Source of the DNA: an uncultured Prevotellaceae bacterium
GTDB lineage: Bacteria; Bacteroidota; Bacteroidia; Bacteroidales; Muribaculaceae
Direction of reading: 5' to 3'
NCBI GenBank assembly: GCA_900318255.1
Contig: ONJX01000024.1
Coordinates: forward strand, 1 to 59,003
Length of the DNA: 59,003 bases
This document shows, one piece after another, positions 1 to 7,099 of the stretch. The position numbers and the translations under genes are program-made. Position 1 is the stretch's first letter. Each line of letters starts with the position of its first letter. The notes beneath the pieces are model-generated. The model had not been told where the DNA came from and searched no databases. It saw only the letters and a list, made by a program, of their open reading frames with translations.

Positions 1-544
1 CATCAACGCATACTCATCGGCGGCTGCTATTCCTCTGGTGGGTTACATCATCGCTCCTATTGCGGCAGCGATGGCTGTGGCGGCTGGTATGGTGCAGGTG
101 GCGGCAATCAAGAAACAACAGCAGCAGTCAGCTTCGGAGGGCTATGCAAAGGGTGGTTTCACAAAGCCTGGTACCGTGGACGAGGTGGCTGGAGTGGTGC
201 ACGCAGGGGAATGGGTGGCTTCGCAGAAACTGCTCGCTTCGCCTGTGGCGCGTCCGCTGATAGAGGCACTGGACTATGCTCAACGAACAAATACTATCGG
301 CTCTCTGCGTGGCAGTGACGTGTCGCGCTCGATAACGGCACCAGCAGCTATCACAAATATGCAACCGCAGGTGATTATTCAGGAGAATGCGGAACTGAGA
401 GAGACAATCAAGCAACTGAAAGAACGACTTGATGAGCCTTTTGTTACCGTGAACACCGTTACTGGTGATCTCGGTATCAAACAGGCGCAGGACAGTTATC
501 AACGATTGATAAATAATAAATCTCCAAAAAACAAGAGGAAATGA
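1..544 (+). CDS. Phage tail tape-measure protein, C-terminal part (5' truncated by window)
   Basis: The frame is open from base 2, so the true start lies left of the window. The visible part begins with an Ala/Ile/Val-rich helical stretch (about residues 1-35) ending in a KKQQQQ run. A Gly-rich turn containing GGFTKPGTVDEVAGVVHAGE follows, which is a hallmark of the C-terminal end of tape-measure proteins in Bacteroidetes prophages, and then a short coiled coil (ENAELRETIKQLKERL). Family knowledge: tape-measure proteins set tail length and help DNA cross the envelope. The stop overlaps the next start as ATGA (541-544), so the two genes are translationally coupled. I am fairly sure of the family; only about 180 residues are visible. 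Confidence 0.75.
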   Translation, partial: INAYSSAAAIPLVGYIIAPIAAAMAVAAGMVQVAAIKKQQQQSASEGYAKGGFTKPGTVDEVAGVVHAGEWVASQKLLASPVARPLIEALDYAQRTNTIGSLRGSDVSRSITAPAAITNMQPQVIIQENAELRETIKQLKERLDEPFVTVNTVTGDLGIKQAQDSYQRLINNKSPKNKRK

Positions 545-2481
545 TACTTACAATTAACGGACAACAAGTAGCGTTGAAGAAAGGCGCATCGATAGAATAT
601 GTTTCTGAGAACCGCATTTTTACTGATGCTGATGACTACAGCATGGAGATTGAGCTGCCTCTGGCGGGATGCTCACAGAACCTGGCAGTCTTTGGAATGC
701 TTACACGTAAGGACGTGGATGCTGAAACCATCTATTATGACGCTGTGCTGCAGGACACGGACTTCTACAAAAGAGGAGCTGTGGTGATAACTGAGATTAC
801 TCACGAGTATGTGAAGGTGCAGTTTCTTGAGAAAAGATCTTATCAGAACTTCTTTCCTCGCTTCGACGAGAAGTACATCAATGAGCTTGACCTCGGGAAT
901 TGGCCTAGTCTGACTCCATCAAACATAACGCCTCAGCAGATGTGGTCCCGATGGCAGGACTACACGGCGTTGCCATGGGTGAACAACTCGACTGGCGTTC
1001 TGCAGAACTGCGTGAAGTGGAACAGCTCGCAGAACCGATATGAATGGAAAACAGATGGGGATAATGACGATGACTTGGACTATTCAAAAGGTTTCTCGTT
1101 CCAGCCGAACCTGCTGTGGCTGACCAAAAAGATATGTGACGCTCTCGGCTATACATACGACTTCTCGATGTGGGAGAACAGCATATACAAGTACCTTATT
1201 GTCATGAACACCACTCCTTATGTATGGTCATCAGGTAAATGGGCGACTGCTCTTCCTCATTGGACAATCAACGAGTTCTTTATGGAACTGGAGAACCTGC
1301 TTCTCTATGAGTTTGACATCGACCACAAGAAGGGGCATATAAACTGTTCCAAGACGCAGGAGAATGTAGAGTCGGCAGGGAATGTTCTTATTGAGCAAGT
1401 GGTGGATGAGTTCTCTGTGGAAGTGGACACGGAAGATGAGGACGACTACAAGGCTATGCTGAACCGTGGGTATGCAAAAGGCGGCCACCGCTTGGACAAC
1501 TTCTATTCATGTGAATGGTACATACATCGGCTCACAAAGCCTGACGGCACTGTGAAGTGCACGGAATACGAGACGCTGGCGCAACTGCTTGCACATAGAC
1601 TGAAGCAGGACTGCATAAGCGACAACACCGAGCCTCGTGGTAGCAACTTATATCCTGGCGGCAAATGGGGCTTGCACCATGCGCAGGACGTAGACACATA
1701 CTTCGTGGTGGAAGTGGTGGAAAGGATTGAATACCGCACGCAAGGTGGCAATGTATTCGAGACTTGGGGCAATGTGTGCCGACTAGTGCCGGTGAACCGA
1801 TTCGGTAATCTCATCCTTGACGAGGAGAACCGCGACAGCATTGAAGAATTGAGAATTGTGCCGGTGTGCATCGATGCCACAGATAGAGTTAAAGGACCGA
1901 TAACATTCCTGGAGTGTGGAGACTTCGGCAATGATGCTGACACTGGCCCAGCTCACCACTCGCATAACCCGAACAATCCTTTCCTCTCTGACTATGCTGA
2001 CATAGACGAAGTGATTCAGTTCGGGGCTTGCCGCACTGTAGGTAATGGTGAGAGAGAAGCGAAGGATGAGATATTCAGTAACCTGAATGTGGCATTCTGG
2101 GATGGGGCGACTGCAATGTTCCCGCCACATCTTCCGCATCCGTGGATTGACTCTTTTGACACGGATTATTCTTACGTGACACAGAACACCGACTCACCAC
2201 AAGGTACGCTGACAATAACATGGAGAGCTATATATGCAAACCATCCCTTCTCGCTGCGCATCAACAACCAGGCATACGGACAAGGAGTGGAGCGCACATC
2301 GTTCACTAACATCGACCGAAAGAAGAAATACCAGTTCTCCTTCCTTGCCAAAGAGATTCCTAATGTACGCTCCACATTCTTCATCGATGGTAAGAAATAC
2401 CTTTGCGAGAAGATTACTGCAACGTTCTCCGAAGATGGCATGTCAAACTTATTGAAGGGAGAATTCTATAAAATAATATAG
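541..2481 (+). CDS. Phage tail/baseplate structural protein downstream of the tape measure
   Basis: This 646-residue protein has no signal peptide. It begins with a short beta-rich segment (MILTINGQQVALKKG, then a 'DADDYSMEIELPL' stretch) typical of the large tail protein that follows the tape-measure gene in Bacteroidetes siphophages. The middle is rich in Trp, Tyr, Asp and Asn, as expected of a beta-structured virion protein. Its start overlaps the tape-measure stop by 4 bp. The last gene of the visible tail module is followed within 20 bp by an intrinsic terminator. The exact role (distal tail, tail-associated lysin scaffold or baseplate) cannot be told from sequence alone. The structural assignment rests mainly on position. 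Confidence 0.6.
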   Translation: MILTINGQQVALKKGASIEYVSENRIFTDADDYSMEIELPLAGCSQNLAVFGMLTRKDVDAETIYYDAVLQDTDFYKRGAVVITEITHEYVKVQFLEKRSYQNFFPRFDEKYINELDLGNWPSLTPSNITPQQMWSRWQDYTALPWVNNSTGVLQNCVKWNSSQNRYEWKTDGDNDDDLDYSKGFSFQPNLLWLTKKICDALGYTYDFSMWENSIYKYLIVMNTTPYVWSSGKWATALPHWTINEFFMELENLLLYEFDIDHKKGHINCSKTQENVESAGNVLIEQVVDEFSVEVDTEDEDDYKAMLNRGYAKGGHRLDNFYSCEWYIHRLTKPDGTVKCTEYETLAQLLAHRLKQDCISDNTEPRGSNLYPGGKWGLHHAQDVDTYFVVEVVERIEYRTQGGNVFETWGNVCRLVPVNRFGNLILDEENRDSIEELRIVPVCIDATDRVKGPITFLECGDFGNDADTGPAHHSHNPNNPFLSDYADIDEVIQFGACRTVGNGEREAKDEIFSNLNVAFWDGATAMFPPHLPHPWIDSFDTDYSYVTQNTDSPQGTLTITWRAIYANHPFSLRINNQAYGQGVERTSFTNIDRKKKYQFSFLAKEIPNVRSTFFIDGKKYLCEKITATFSEDGMSNLLKGEFYKII

Positions 2482-2500
2482 GCTATATTAATATGAAAGG

Positions 2501-2529
2501 AAATCTCCGGGCACTTTGCTCGGAGATTT
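2501..2529 (+). terminator. Intrinsic terminator after the tail genes
   Basis: A perfect 9-bp stem (AAATCTCCG at 2501-2509 with CGGAGATTT at 2521-2529) and an 11-nt loop are followed by a T run. It ends the tail transcript 19 bp after the stop. Confidence 0.85.
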
Positions 2530-2719
2530 TTGTTATATGGCATAATATTTGCAGTAATGATAGCGATAATGTCATCGGTTATGAAATCAGTAATGTTAGC
2601 ATCTAACTCATTGAAAATCGTTACTCGGTGCAGTAATGAAAGCAAAGATGATTTCATTAATAGTTTCTGTAATGGTTGCAGTTATGAAAGCAGTTTTGCA
2701 GTCATTTTTTACTATATAA
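2530..2719 (+). pseudogene. Val-Met repeat peptide, split by a frameshift
   Basis: Two frames here encode the same pattern. In frame 2530-2614 it reads (A/S)VM-x-(A/S)(V/I)M repeats (FAVMIAIMSSVMKSVMLA). From 2615 to the stop at 2717-2719 a different frame continues it (AVMKAK...VSVMVAVMKAV). The DNA has a loose 12-nt period built on GTAATG/GTTATG. The simplest reading is one gene of about 60 codons broken by an indel between 2614 and 2630. There is no clear start: TTG at 2530 directly follows the terminator. I do not know a function. The repeats could matter as DNA rather than as protein, since the integrase gene ends against them (stop at 2702). Confidence 0.35.
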
Positions 2720-3937
2720 TACCCAATCCAATACTTTTCTATTGGCTGCATCGACTTTTGATTGGTCAAAATCTATATAAATGTCTGTGACAGTGTTTCC
2801 ACCATGTCCCAGGGCATGAGCAATAGTATCTCTTGGAATATCAAGAGAAGCAGCTATTGTTGCCCAAGAATGACGTGCCCAATAAGTTGATATTTCAGGG
2901 AATAAAGGTTTATACTCTTTCTTTCCTCCCAGTCCACTACGCTTCACTGGCCCAATATTCTTCAAGGCTCGATTTATTCGTTTGGTATAGTCCTTATAAT
3001 CCTTGTAACGGTCAAGGATATTTAAGAGGTAATTCTCTCCTTTATATTTGTTGATTATCTCGAGTGCCTCAGGCTCCACCTTAATACTATATAGGCGGTT
3101 GGTCTTTGCACGGTAAAAATCAATTCGCCCATCCACGATGCTCTTTAGGTGGCATAGGTCAATAGCATTGATGCCCAACAACATGAACATCAACTTGAAC
3201 ATATCAAGATATTGCTGAGCATGCTTCTCACATGGAAAACTGAATAGTTTACGAAGATCTTCTACCTTAAGATTGCGTTTGCGAGTGGCTACGTTGCGGA
3301 TGGAGAAGCGACGGAAAGGATAGAAATTTGTAATCTCATCATCTATAGCCTCATTGAAGACTGCTCGAATGTTTCGTAAGTGAATGTTTCTTGCATTCTT
3401 TGAAGGCGACTGCTTCATCATATAGTTATCAAACTTAGTCAGCCACTCTTTAGTAATGTCTTCAAATGCAAGTTCTTGAAGCGAAGCACCAGCGTACTCT
3501 GTCATACGCTTATATGTTTCCATATAAATGCGTTTTGTGCTTTCTTTCTTGCTATCTGCAAAGCGAACATAGCGACTTGCAAATAGATTCTTCTTTCGTT
3601 GAGCATCTTTCTTTGCTTCAGCTTTCTCTGGATGCAATTGTTCAACGATATAATTCTTAACCTCGGTAGTCGTCATGGAGTTAAGCTTACCTGCGTTGGC
3701 AAGGGTGATGATATAAGTATCAATCTGTTGCTTTACGCCTGTAATATATACATTTAGCAACTTAGCATCAGGACGCTTCACAACAATGTTGTTTTCTCTG
3801 TCCCATTCGTGAGGAAACAACTTTGCTTCAAGAGTAATGTAGGCAGACATACCTCTATGAGCTATACCTACTTTAAGAAAACTCGGTTTGCCGCTTTTTG
3901 TTTTGCGGTCATCTAGATAAAATCTAGTATTTGCCAT
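2702..3937 (-). CDS. Tyrosine recombinase / prophage integrase
   Basis: The 411-residue protein has an N-terminal arm-binding segment (SGKPSFLKVGIAHRG), a SAM-like core-binding domain (about residues 110-200, KRIYMETYKRMTEYAG) and a C-terminal catalytic domain. Visible catalytic residues are R355 in YWARHSWAT, H378 in ALGHGG and Y387 in DIYIDF. The usual first Arg (box I) is not evident, because the motif reads LLGINAIDLCHL. I chose ATG at 3937 (MANTRFYLDD). A longer frame reaches 3994 but would run through direct repeats and lacks family similarity. A promoter-like TATTTTTG (4029-4036, minus) lies upstream. The gene points away from tRNA-Pro, which it adjoins, as expected for an integrase that uses a tRNA gene as target. 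Confidence 0.9.
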   Translation of the reverse strand: MANTRFYLDDRKTKSGKPSFLKVGIAHRGMSAYITLEAKLFPHEWDRENNIVVKRPDAKLLNVYITGVKQQIDTYIITLANAGKLNSMTTTEVKNYIVEQLHPEKAEAKKDAQRKKNLFASRYVRFADSKKESTKRIYMETYKRMTEYAGASLQELAFEDITKEWLTKFDNYMMKQSPSKNARNIHLRNIRAVFNEAIDDEITNFYPFRRFSIRNVATRKRNLKVEDLRKLFSFPCEKHAQQYLDMFKLMFMLLGINAIDLCHLKSIVDGRIDFYRAKTNRLYSIKVEPEALEIINKYKGENYLLNILDRYKDYKDYTKRINRALKNIGPVKRSGLGGKKEYKPLFPEISTYWARHSWATIAASLDIPRDTIAHALGHGGNTVTDIYIDFDQSKVDAANRKVLDWVLYSKK

Positions 3938-3968
3938 AGTCAAAATTGACGCATCTTTACAAAAAAGT

Positions 3969-4019
3969 CGCTCGTGTTTTCGCTCGTCTAACAAGAAAGT
4001 CGCTCGTATTTTCGCTCGT
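3969..4019. repeat. Four copies of CGCTCGT in the integrase leader
   Basis: The 7-mer CGCTCGT occurs at 3969-3975, 3981-3987, 4001-4007 and 4013-4019. The copies form two pairs with a 12-bp step inside each pair, offset by 32 bp. They lie between the integrase promoter and start codon and close to the expected attachment site. Phage integrases bind short direct repeats (arm sites) next to the core site, and repressors also bind here. Either role is inference. Confidence 0.6.
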
Positions 4020-4028
4020 CAAATTGTC

Positions 4029-4036
4029 CAAAAATA
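4029..4036 (-). promoter_or_regulatory. Putative integrase promoter (-7 box)
   Basis: TATTTTTG on the minus strand fits TAnnTTTG. A TTG lies about 22 bp further upstream. Transcription would start near 4021 and run through the CGCTCGT repeats. Confidence 0.45.
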
Positions 4037-4110
4037 TCCACGATTATCCAACTTTGTACAAGATTGCGATTTTTTTTTGACCTTTTTTGATATTTTCTAT
4101 AAAAGAAAAA

Positions 4111-4147
4111 ACGCTGAAAATCAGACAATTCTCTTGATTTTCAACGT
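4111..4147 (-). terminator. Terminator of tRNA-Pro
   Basis: A 13-bp stem with one mismatch (4111-4123 with 4135-4147) has an 11-nt loop. On the minus strand it is followed by TTTTTTCTTTT. It lies 13 bp beyond the tRNA 3' end and would also shield the integrase from tRNA transcription. Confidence 0.75.
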
Positions 4148-4160
4148 ATTTCTTATAAAG

Positions 4161-4235
4161 TCGGGATGACTAGATTCGAACTAGCGACCCCACGCCCCCC
4201 AGACGCGTACTCTAACCGGACTGAGCTACATCCCG
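4161..4235 (-). tRNA. tRNA-Pro (anticodon GGG)
   Basis: A full cloverleaf reads on the minus strand. The acceptor is CGGGATG paired with CATCCCG, the D stem is GCTC/GAGT, and the anticodon loop is CTGGGGG with GGG at positions 34-36. The T arm is GCTAG-TTCGAAT-CTAGT and the discriminator base is A. CCA is not encoded. The 3' end faces the integrase, so the gene is the likely integration target and its 3' part is probably supplied by the phage. Confidence 0.95.
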
Positions 4236-4294
4236 AACAAGCATTCTCGAAGAAAGCGTTGCCATAATGTGTGGTGCTTTTTCGAAAAGCGATG

Positions 4295-4326
4295 CAAAGT
4301 TACTGCTTTGGTTTGAATTGTGCAAA
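4295..4326 (-). promoter_or_regulatory. Promoter of tRNA-Pro
   Basis: Minus strand: TTTG (4323-4326), a 20-bp spacer, TAACTTTG (4295-4302). This is a textbook Bacteroidetes housekeeping promoter, giving a leader of about 50 nt before the tRNA. Confidence 0.85.
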
Positions 4327-4418
4327 CTTTTTTTGATTTTTTTCTTTTTTTCTGGGTCAATTTTCTTAAAAAGGCTTGTTTGTATGGTGTGGATGGTGAT
4401 TTTGCGGGGGTGTATTGA

Positions 4419-4454
4419 CAGTAAAGTGGCGGCTCTAGCTCCGCCACTTTACTG
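4419..4454. terminator. Perfect 14-bp hairpin downstream of the DUF4332 gene
   Basis: CAGTAAAGTGGCGG (4419-4432) pairs fully with 4441-4454 around an 8-nt loop. A T run follows only on the plus strand. It lies 19 bp past the DUF4332 stop, so it probably ends that minus-strand transcript or protects its 3' end, although the T tract points the other way. Confidence 0.65.
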
Positions 4455-4473
4455 TTTTTGCACAGCAAACAGA

Positions 4474-4881
4474 CTAGTACTCCATCATGGGAGGTAGTTC
4501 TTTGGCTTGTGCCACCATTCTTTCGACCTCGACGAGTGCTGGAACTCGGTTGACCAGGTTCTTCGCAGCGTTCACTTCTTCGAGCTTTGGCTGCAGGTTG
4601 GCAGGCACTCGGTTGCGTAGTTCTTTCACGGTGTCAACTCCAGCGGCCTCGAGCAGTTCGCTGAACTGTGGTCCCACACCTTTGATGCGCATCAGGTCGG
4701 CATGATTTGTCCACTTGAGGATTAGCTTGCCGCTAATGCCGGTTGCTTCTTCCAGGGCTTTGCGTCCTGCGGGTTTCGCGCATTTCTCGAGTAGAGCGTC
4801 GGTGTCGTTGATGCCTGCTGCTATGAGTTTAGGAGCATATACTTCTCCCACGCCTTCGATGTCGATAATCTTGTAAGCCAT
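4474..4881 (-). CDS. DUF4332 helix-hairpin-helix protein
   Basis: This is a small protein of 135 residues. The start (MAYKIIDIEGVGEVYAPKLIAAGI) is the first of two helix-hairpin-helix-like repeats. The second is DLMRIKGVGPQFSELLEAAGV, with the GVG turns that mark DNA-backbone-contacting HhH units. DUF4332 is defined by this pair of repeats and its cellular role is not established. Nucleic acid binding is a reasonable inference. The gene stands alone, divergent from parB, with its own promoter (TACATTTG at 4933-4940). The C-terminal tail (KELPPMMEY) is short and polar. Confidence 0.85.
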   Translation of the reverse strand: MAYKIIDIEGVGEVYAPKLIAAGINDTDALLEKCAKPAGRKALEEATGISGKLILKWTNHADLMRIKGVGPQFSELLEAAGVDTVKELRNRVPANLQPKLEEVNAAKNLVNRVPALVEVERMVAQAKELPPMMEY

Positions 4882-4932
4882 AAGAAATATAAAGTTTAAA
4901 TAGTTAATAATTGGTTAGTGAATATCTTGTTG

Positions 4933-4964
4933 CAAATGTAGGCATAATTATTTCAAAATGCAAG
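4933..4964 (-). promoter_or_regulatory. Promoter of the DUF4332 gene
   Basis: Minus strand: CTTG (4961-4964), a 20-bp spacer, TACATTTG (4933-4940), about 50 bp before the start codon. Confidence 0.7.
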
Positions 4965-5389
4965 TATTTTCTTGATTTTTTTGAGGGTTTAAATCATCAA
5001 AACAAAGCATTAATCACTTAAAAAAAACATTAATTGCTAATTGAGCGAATGGTGCGAACTTTTAATTGCTGAAAATCAACGTTCTAATGCAAGCTTAGAT
5101 TTTAAGTGATTAAAGAAGAAAAGTGCGACCCGAGCAAGACAAAGCATCAGTATGCCAAAGAACTTGCTATCGTGAGCATTTTTTAAAATTGAGAGAGGAG
5201 TCTTTTTGCCAATTATGCTTGTGCCCACTTCCTGCTTGTTACAACCCCTCAAAACATGTTAATCTTATAAAAATGACTGAGTTTTTCTCAGCTTTTTTTG
5301 TAACTTTGCAAGCTAAAATAGCATTTTATGGTGCCTGACAATTACAAGTCACACTCATGGCACCAATATTATAAAGTAATTAATTGTAT
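4965..5389. other. Intergenic region between DUF4332 and parB
   Basis: AT-rich, with no convincing gene. Where most Bacteroidales carry parA just ahead of parB, this gap holds only a promoter box. I searched by eye for a parS-like 16-bp palindrome and did not find one. Confidence 0.6.
5301..5308 (+). promoter_or_regulatory. Promoter box of the parB operon
   Basis: TAACTTTG fits TAnnTTTG, about 80 bp before the parB start. The -33 region (GAGTTTTTCTC) is a weak match. Confidence 0.6.
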
Positions 5390-6277
5390 ATGAAACGAAA
5401 CGCTTTAGGACGCGGGCTAGACTCGCTCATATCGATGGACTCGATGGACGAGATACAGCTTAGCGGCTCATCAGCCATCAGCAACATCGCCATTGGCGAC
5501 ATTGAGCCTAATCCTGACCAGCCACGCACCTCGTTTGACAAAGAGGCTCTCAACGAGCTGGCCGCTTCGATTAAAGAGCTGGGCATCATCCAGCCTCTCA
5601 CCTTGCGGCAGCTTGCGGGCCAGAGATATCAAATAATCTCGGGTGAGCGACGCTATCGTGCCGCAAAAATCGCTGGTTTGACCAGTGTGCCGGCCTACAT
5701 ACGCGATGCCAATGACACCGAGCTCACCGAGATGGCCCTGATTGAGAACATCCAGCGCGAGGACCTCAATGCCATTGAGATTGCTCTCACCTTTCGCAAG
5801 CTCATTGACCAGTATCACCTCACTCAGGAGCGTCTGAGCGAGCGCATAGGCAAGAAGCGCACCACGATTGCCAACTTCCTGCGCCTGCTCAACCTGCCTG
5901 CCGAGGTGCAACTGGGTCTGCGCGACAAGAAGCTCGACATGGGCCACGCTCGTGCCATCCTCTCGGTTGGCGACCCTGCAATGCAGTTAAAATTGTATAA
6001 CGAGACACTTAAAAAAGGTTTATCCGTTCGCCAAGTTGAGCAACTGGCAAAGCAATATCAGGAAATCGTCAAAAAAGGTGAACAGCCACAGAAAGACGCT
6101 GCCAAGCACCACAGCACCGCCGATTTTGACATCCTCACAAGTCATCTGACCAAGGCTTTTGGTGTGAAGGTGAAGATGGCATGCGATGCCAGCGGTAAAG
6201 GAAAAATAACATTTGCCTTCAACAGCGATGATGAACTTGACAGAATTATTAGTATCTTTGACCGCTTAAAAGAATAA
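5390..6277 (+). CDS. parB: Chromosome-partitioning protein ParB
   Basis: ParB binds parS sites near the origin, spreads as a CTP-dependent clamp and works with the ATPase ParA in chromosome segregation. This 295-residue protein has the full layout: an N-terminal LGRGLDSL start, the ParB/Srx domain with box II GERRYRA (85-91) and ENIQRED (119-125), and a helix-turn-helix (about 145-170, SERIGKKRTTIANFLRLL). A C-terminal dimer domain completes it. ATG at 5390 is preferred over TTG at 5384. Downstream genes (DUF5683, LysM transglycosylase) match the standard Bacteroidales order. The usual upstream parA is absent here, which is the oddity of this locus. Confidence 0.96.
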   Translation: MKRNALGRGLDSLISMDSMDEIQLSGSSAISNIAIGDIEPNPDQPRTSFDKEALNELAASIKELGIIQPLTLRQLAGQRYQIISGERRYRAAKIAGLTSVPAYIRDANDTELTEMALIENIQREDLNAIEIALTFRKLIDQYHLTQERLSERIGKKRTTIANFLRLLNLPAEVQLGLRDKKLDMGHARAILSVGDPAMQLKLYNETLKKGLSVRQVEQLAKQYQEIVKKGEQPQKDAAKHHSTADFDILTSHLTKAFGVKVKMACDASGKGKITFAFNSDDELDRIISIFDRLKE

Positions 6278-6317
6278 TAACGGCGTCGTGTACACTCGCC
6301 TCCTTAGCCCCGACCTT

Positions 6318-7055
6318 ATGAGCTATGAAGCTAGTGTGCAACGCGCCCCAGTGAGTTTTGAAGTGAGACATCACGGCCACATATCATCTATTGCGTCAAG
6401 CCTGGCACTGCTGCTGGTGTGCACGGCAGCCACCTTCTCACTGCACGCGCAAGAAGGCGACTTCGGTCATGCGCGCGACACCGTGGTGGTGGCCGACAGC
6501 ACAATGCTGCTCAGCGCCACGCTCGACCAAGGGGCGAAGCCTGCCATCAACGATAAGCTCAAGTTTAACCCAAACCCTATGCGGGCGATGTGGCTCTCGG
6601 CACTGTGCCCAGGAGCAGGGCAAATCTACAACCGCCGTTACTGGAAGCTGCCAATCGTCATTGGTGCCTTTGTGGGGTTGACCTATGGCACGTCGTGGAA
6701 CAACCGCATGCTCAACGACTACTCCAAGGCCTACCGCGACATTACCGACAACGATCCCAACACGCGCAGCTACATGGACTTCTATCCACCCACCGTTAAG
6801 GAGAGCGACCTCGACAAGACATGGCTCACCAGCACCCTCAAGAACCGCAAGGACTACTACCGCCGCTACCGCGACATCTGCATCATTGGCATAGCAGCGG
6901 TGTATCTGCTCAACGTCATCGACGCCTATGTGGATGCGTCGATGATGCACTTCGACGTGAGCGACGACCTGTCGATGCGGCTGCGCCCGGCAGTAATCGA
7001 GAGTAGCATTTCACGCTTGCCCTCGGTGGGCTTAGGGTGCGCATTCTCATTTTAA
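6318..7055 (+). CDS. DUF5683 membrane protein of the parB operon
   Basis: The protein has a signal-anchor-like segment (SSLALLLVCTAATF, cleavage plausible at LHAQ). The DUF5683 core follows: NPMRAMWLSALCPGAGQIYN, a segment with the P-G-x-G-Q-x-Y-N motif, then a hydrophobic stretch (WKLPIVIGAFVGLTYG). A second one comes near the C-terminus (DICIIGIAAVYLLNVIDAYVDA). Length (245 residues) fits the family. It sits 40 bp after parB and 44 bp before the transglycosylase, so co-transcription is likely. DUF5683 has no settled function; the context suggests an envelope role. GTG at 6288 is an alternative start. Confidence 0.85.
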   Translation: MSYEASVQRAPVSFEVRHHGHISSIASSLALLLVCTAATFSLHAQEGDFGHARDTVVVADSTMLLSATLDQGAKPAINDKLKFNPNPMRAMWLSALCPGAGQIYNRRYWKLPIVIGAFVGLTYGTSWNNRMLNDYSKAYRDITDNDPNTRSYMDFYPPTVKESDLDKTWLTSTLKNRKDYYRRYRDICIIGIAAVYLLNVIDAYVDASMMHFDVSDDLSMRLRPAVIESSISRLPSVGLGCAFSF

Positions 7056-7099
7056 CTATAACACACGAAACATCACAACAAGAAAACACAATATTAATC

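Noticed and set aside
4267..4497. Plus-strand frame over the tRNA promoter and hairpin
   Set aside because: It overlaps the tRNA promoter and a terminator hairpin and has no family resemblance.
4965..5389. Small gene or parS site upstream of parB
   Set aside because: The longest frame (about 70 codons) has no convincing start or composition, and no 16-bp parS-like palindrome is visible.
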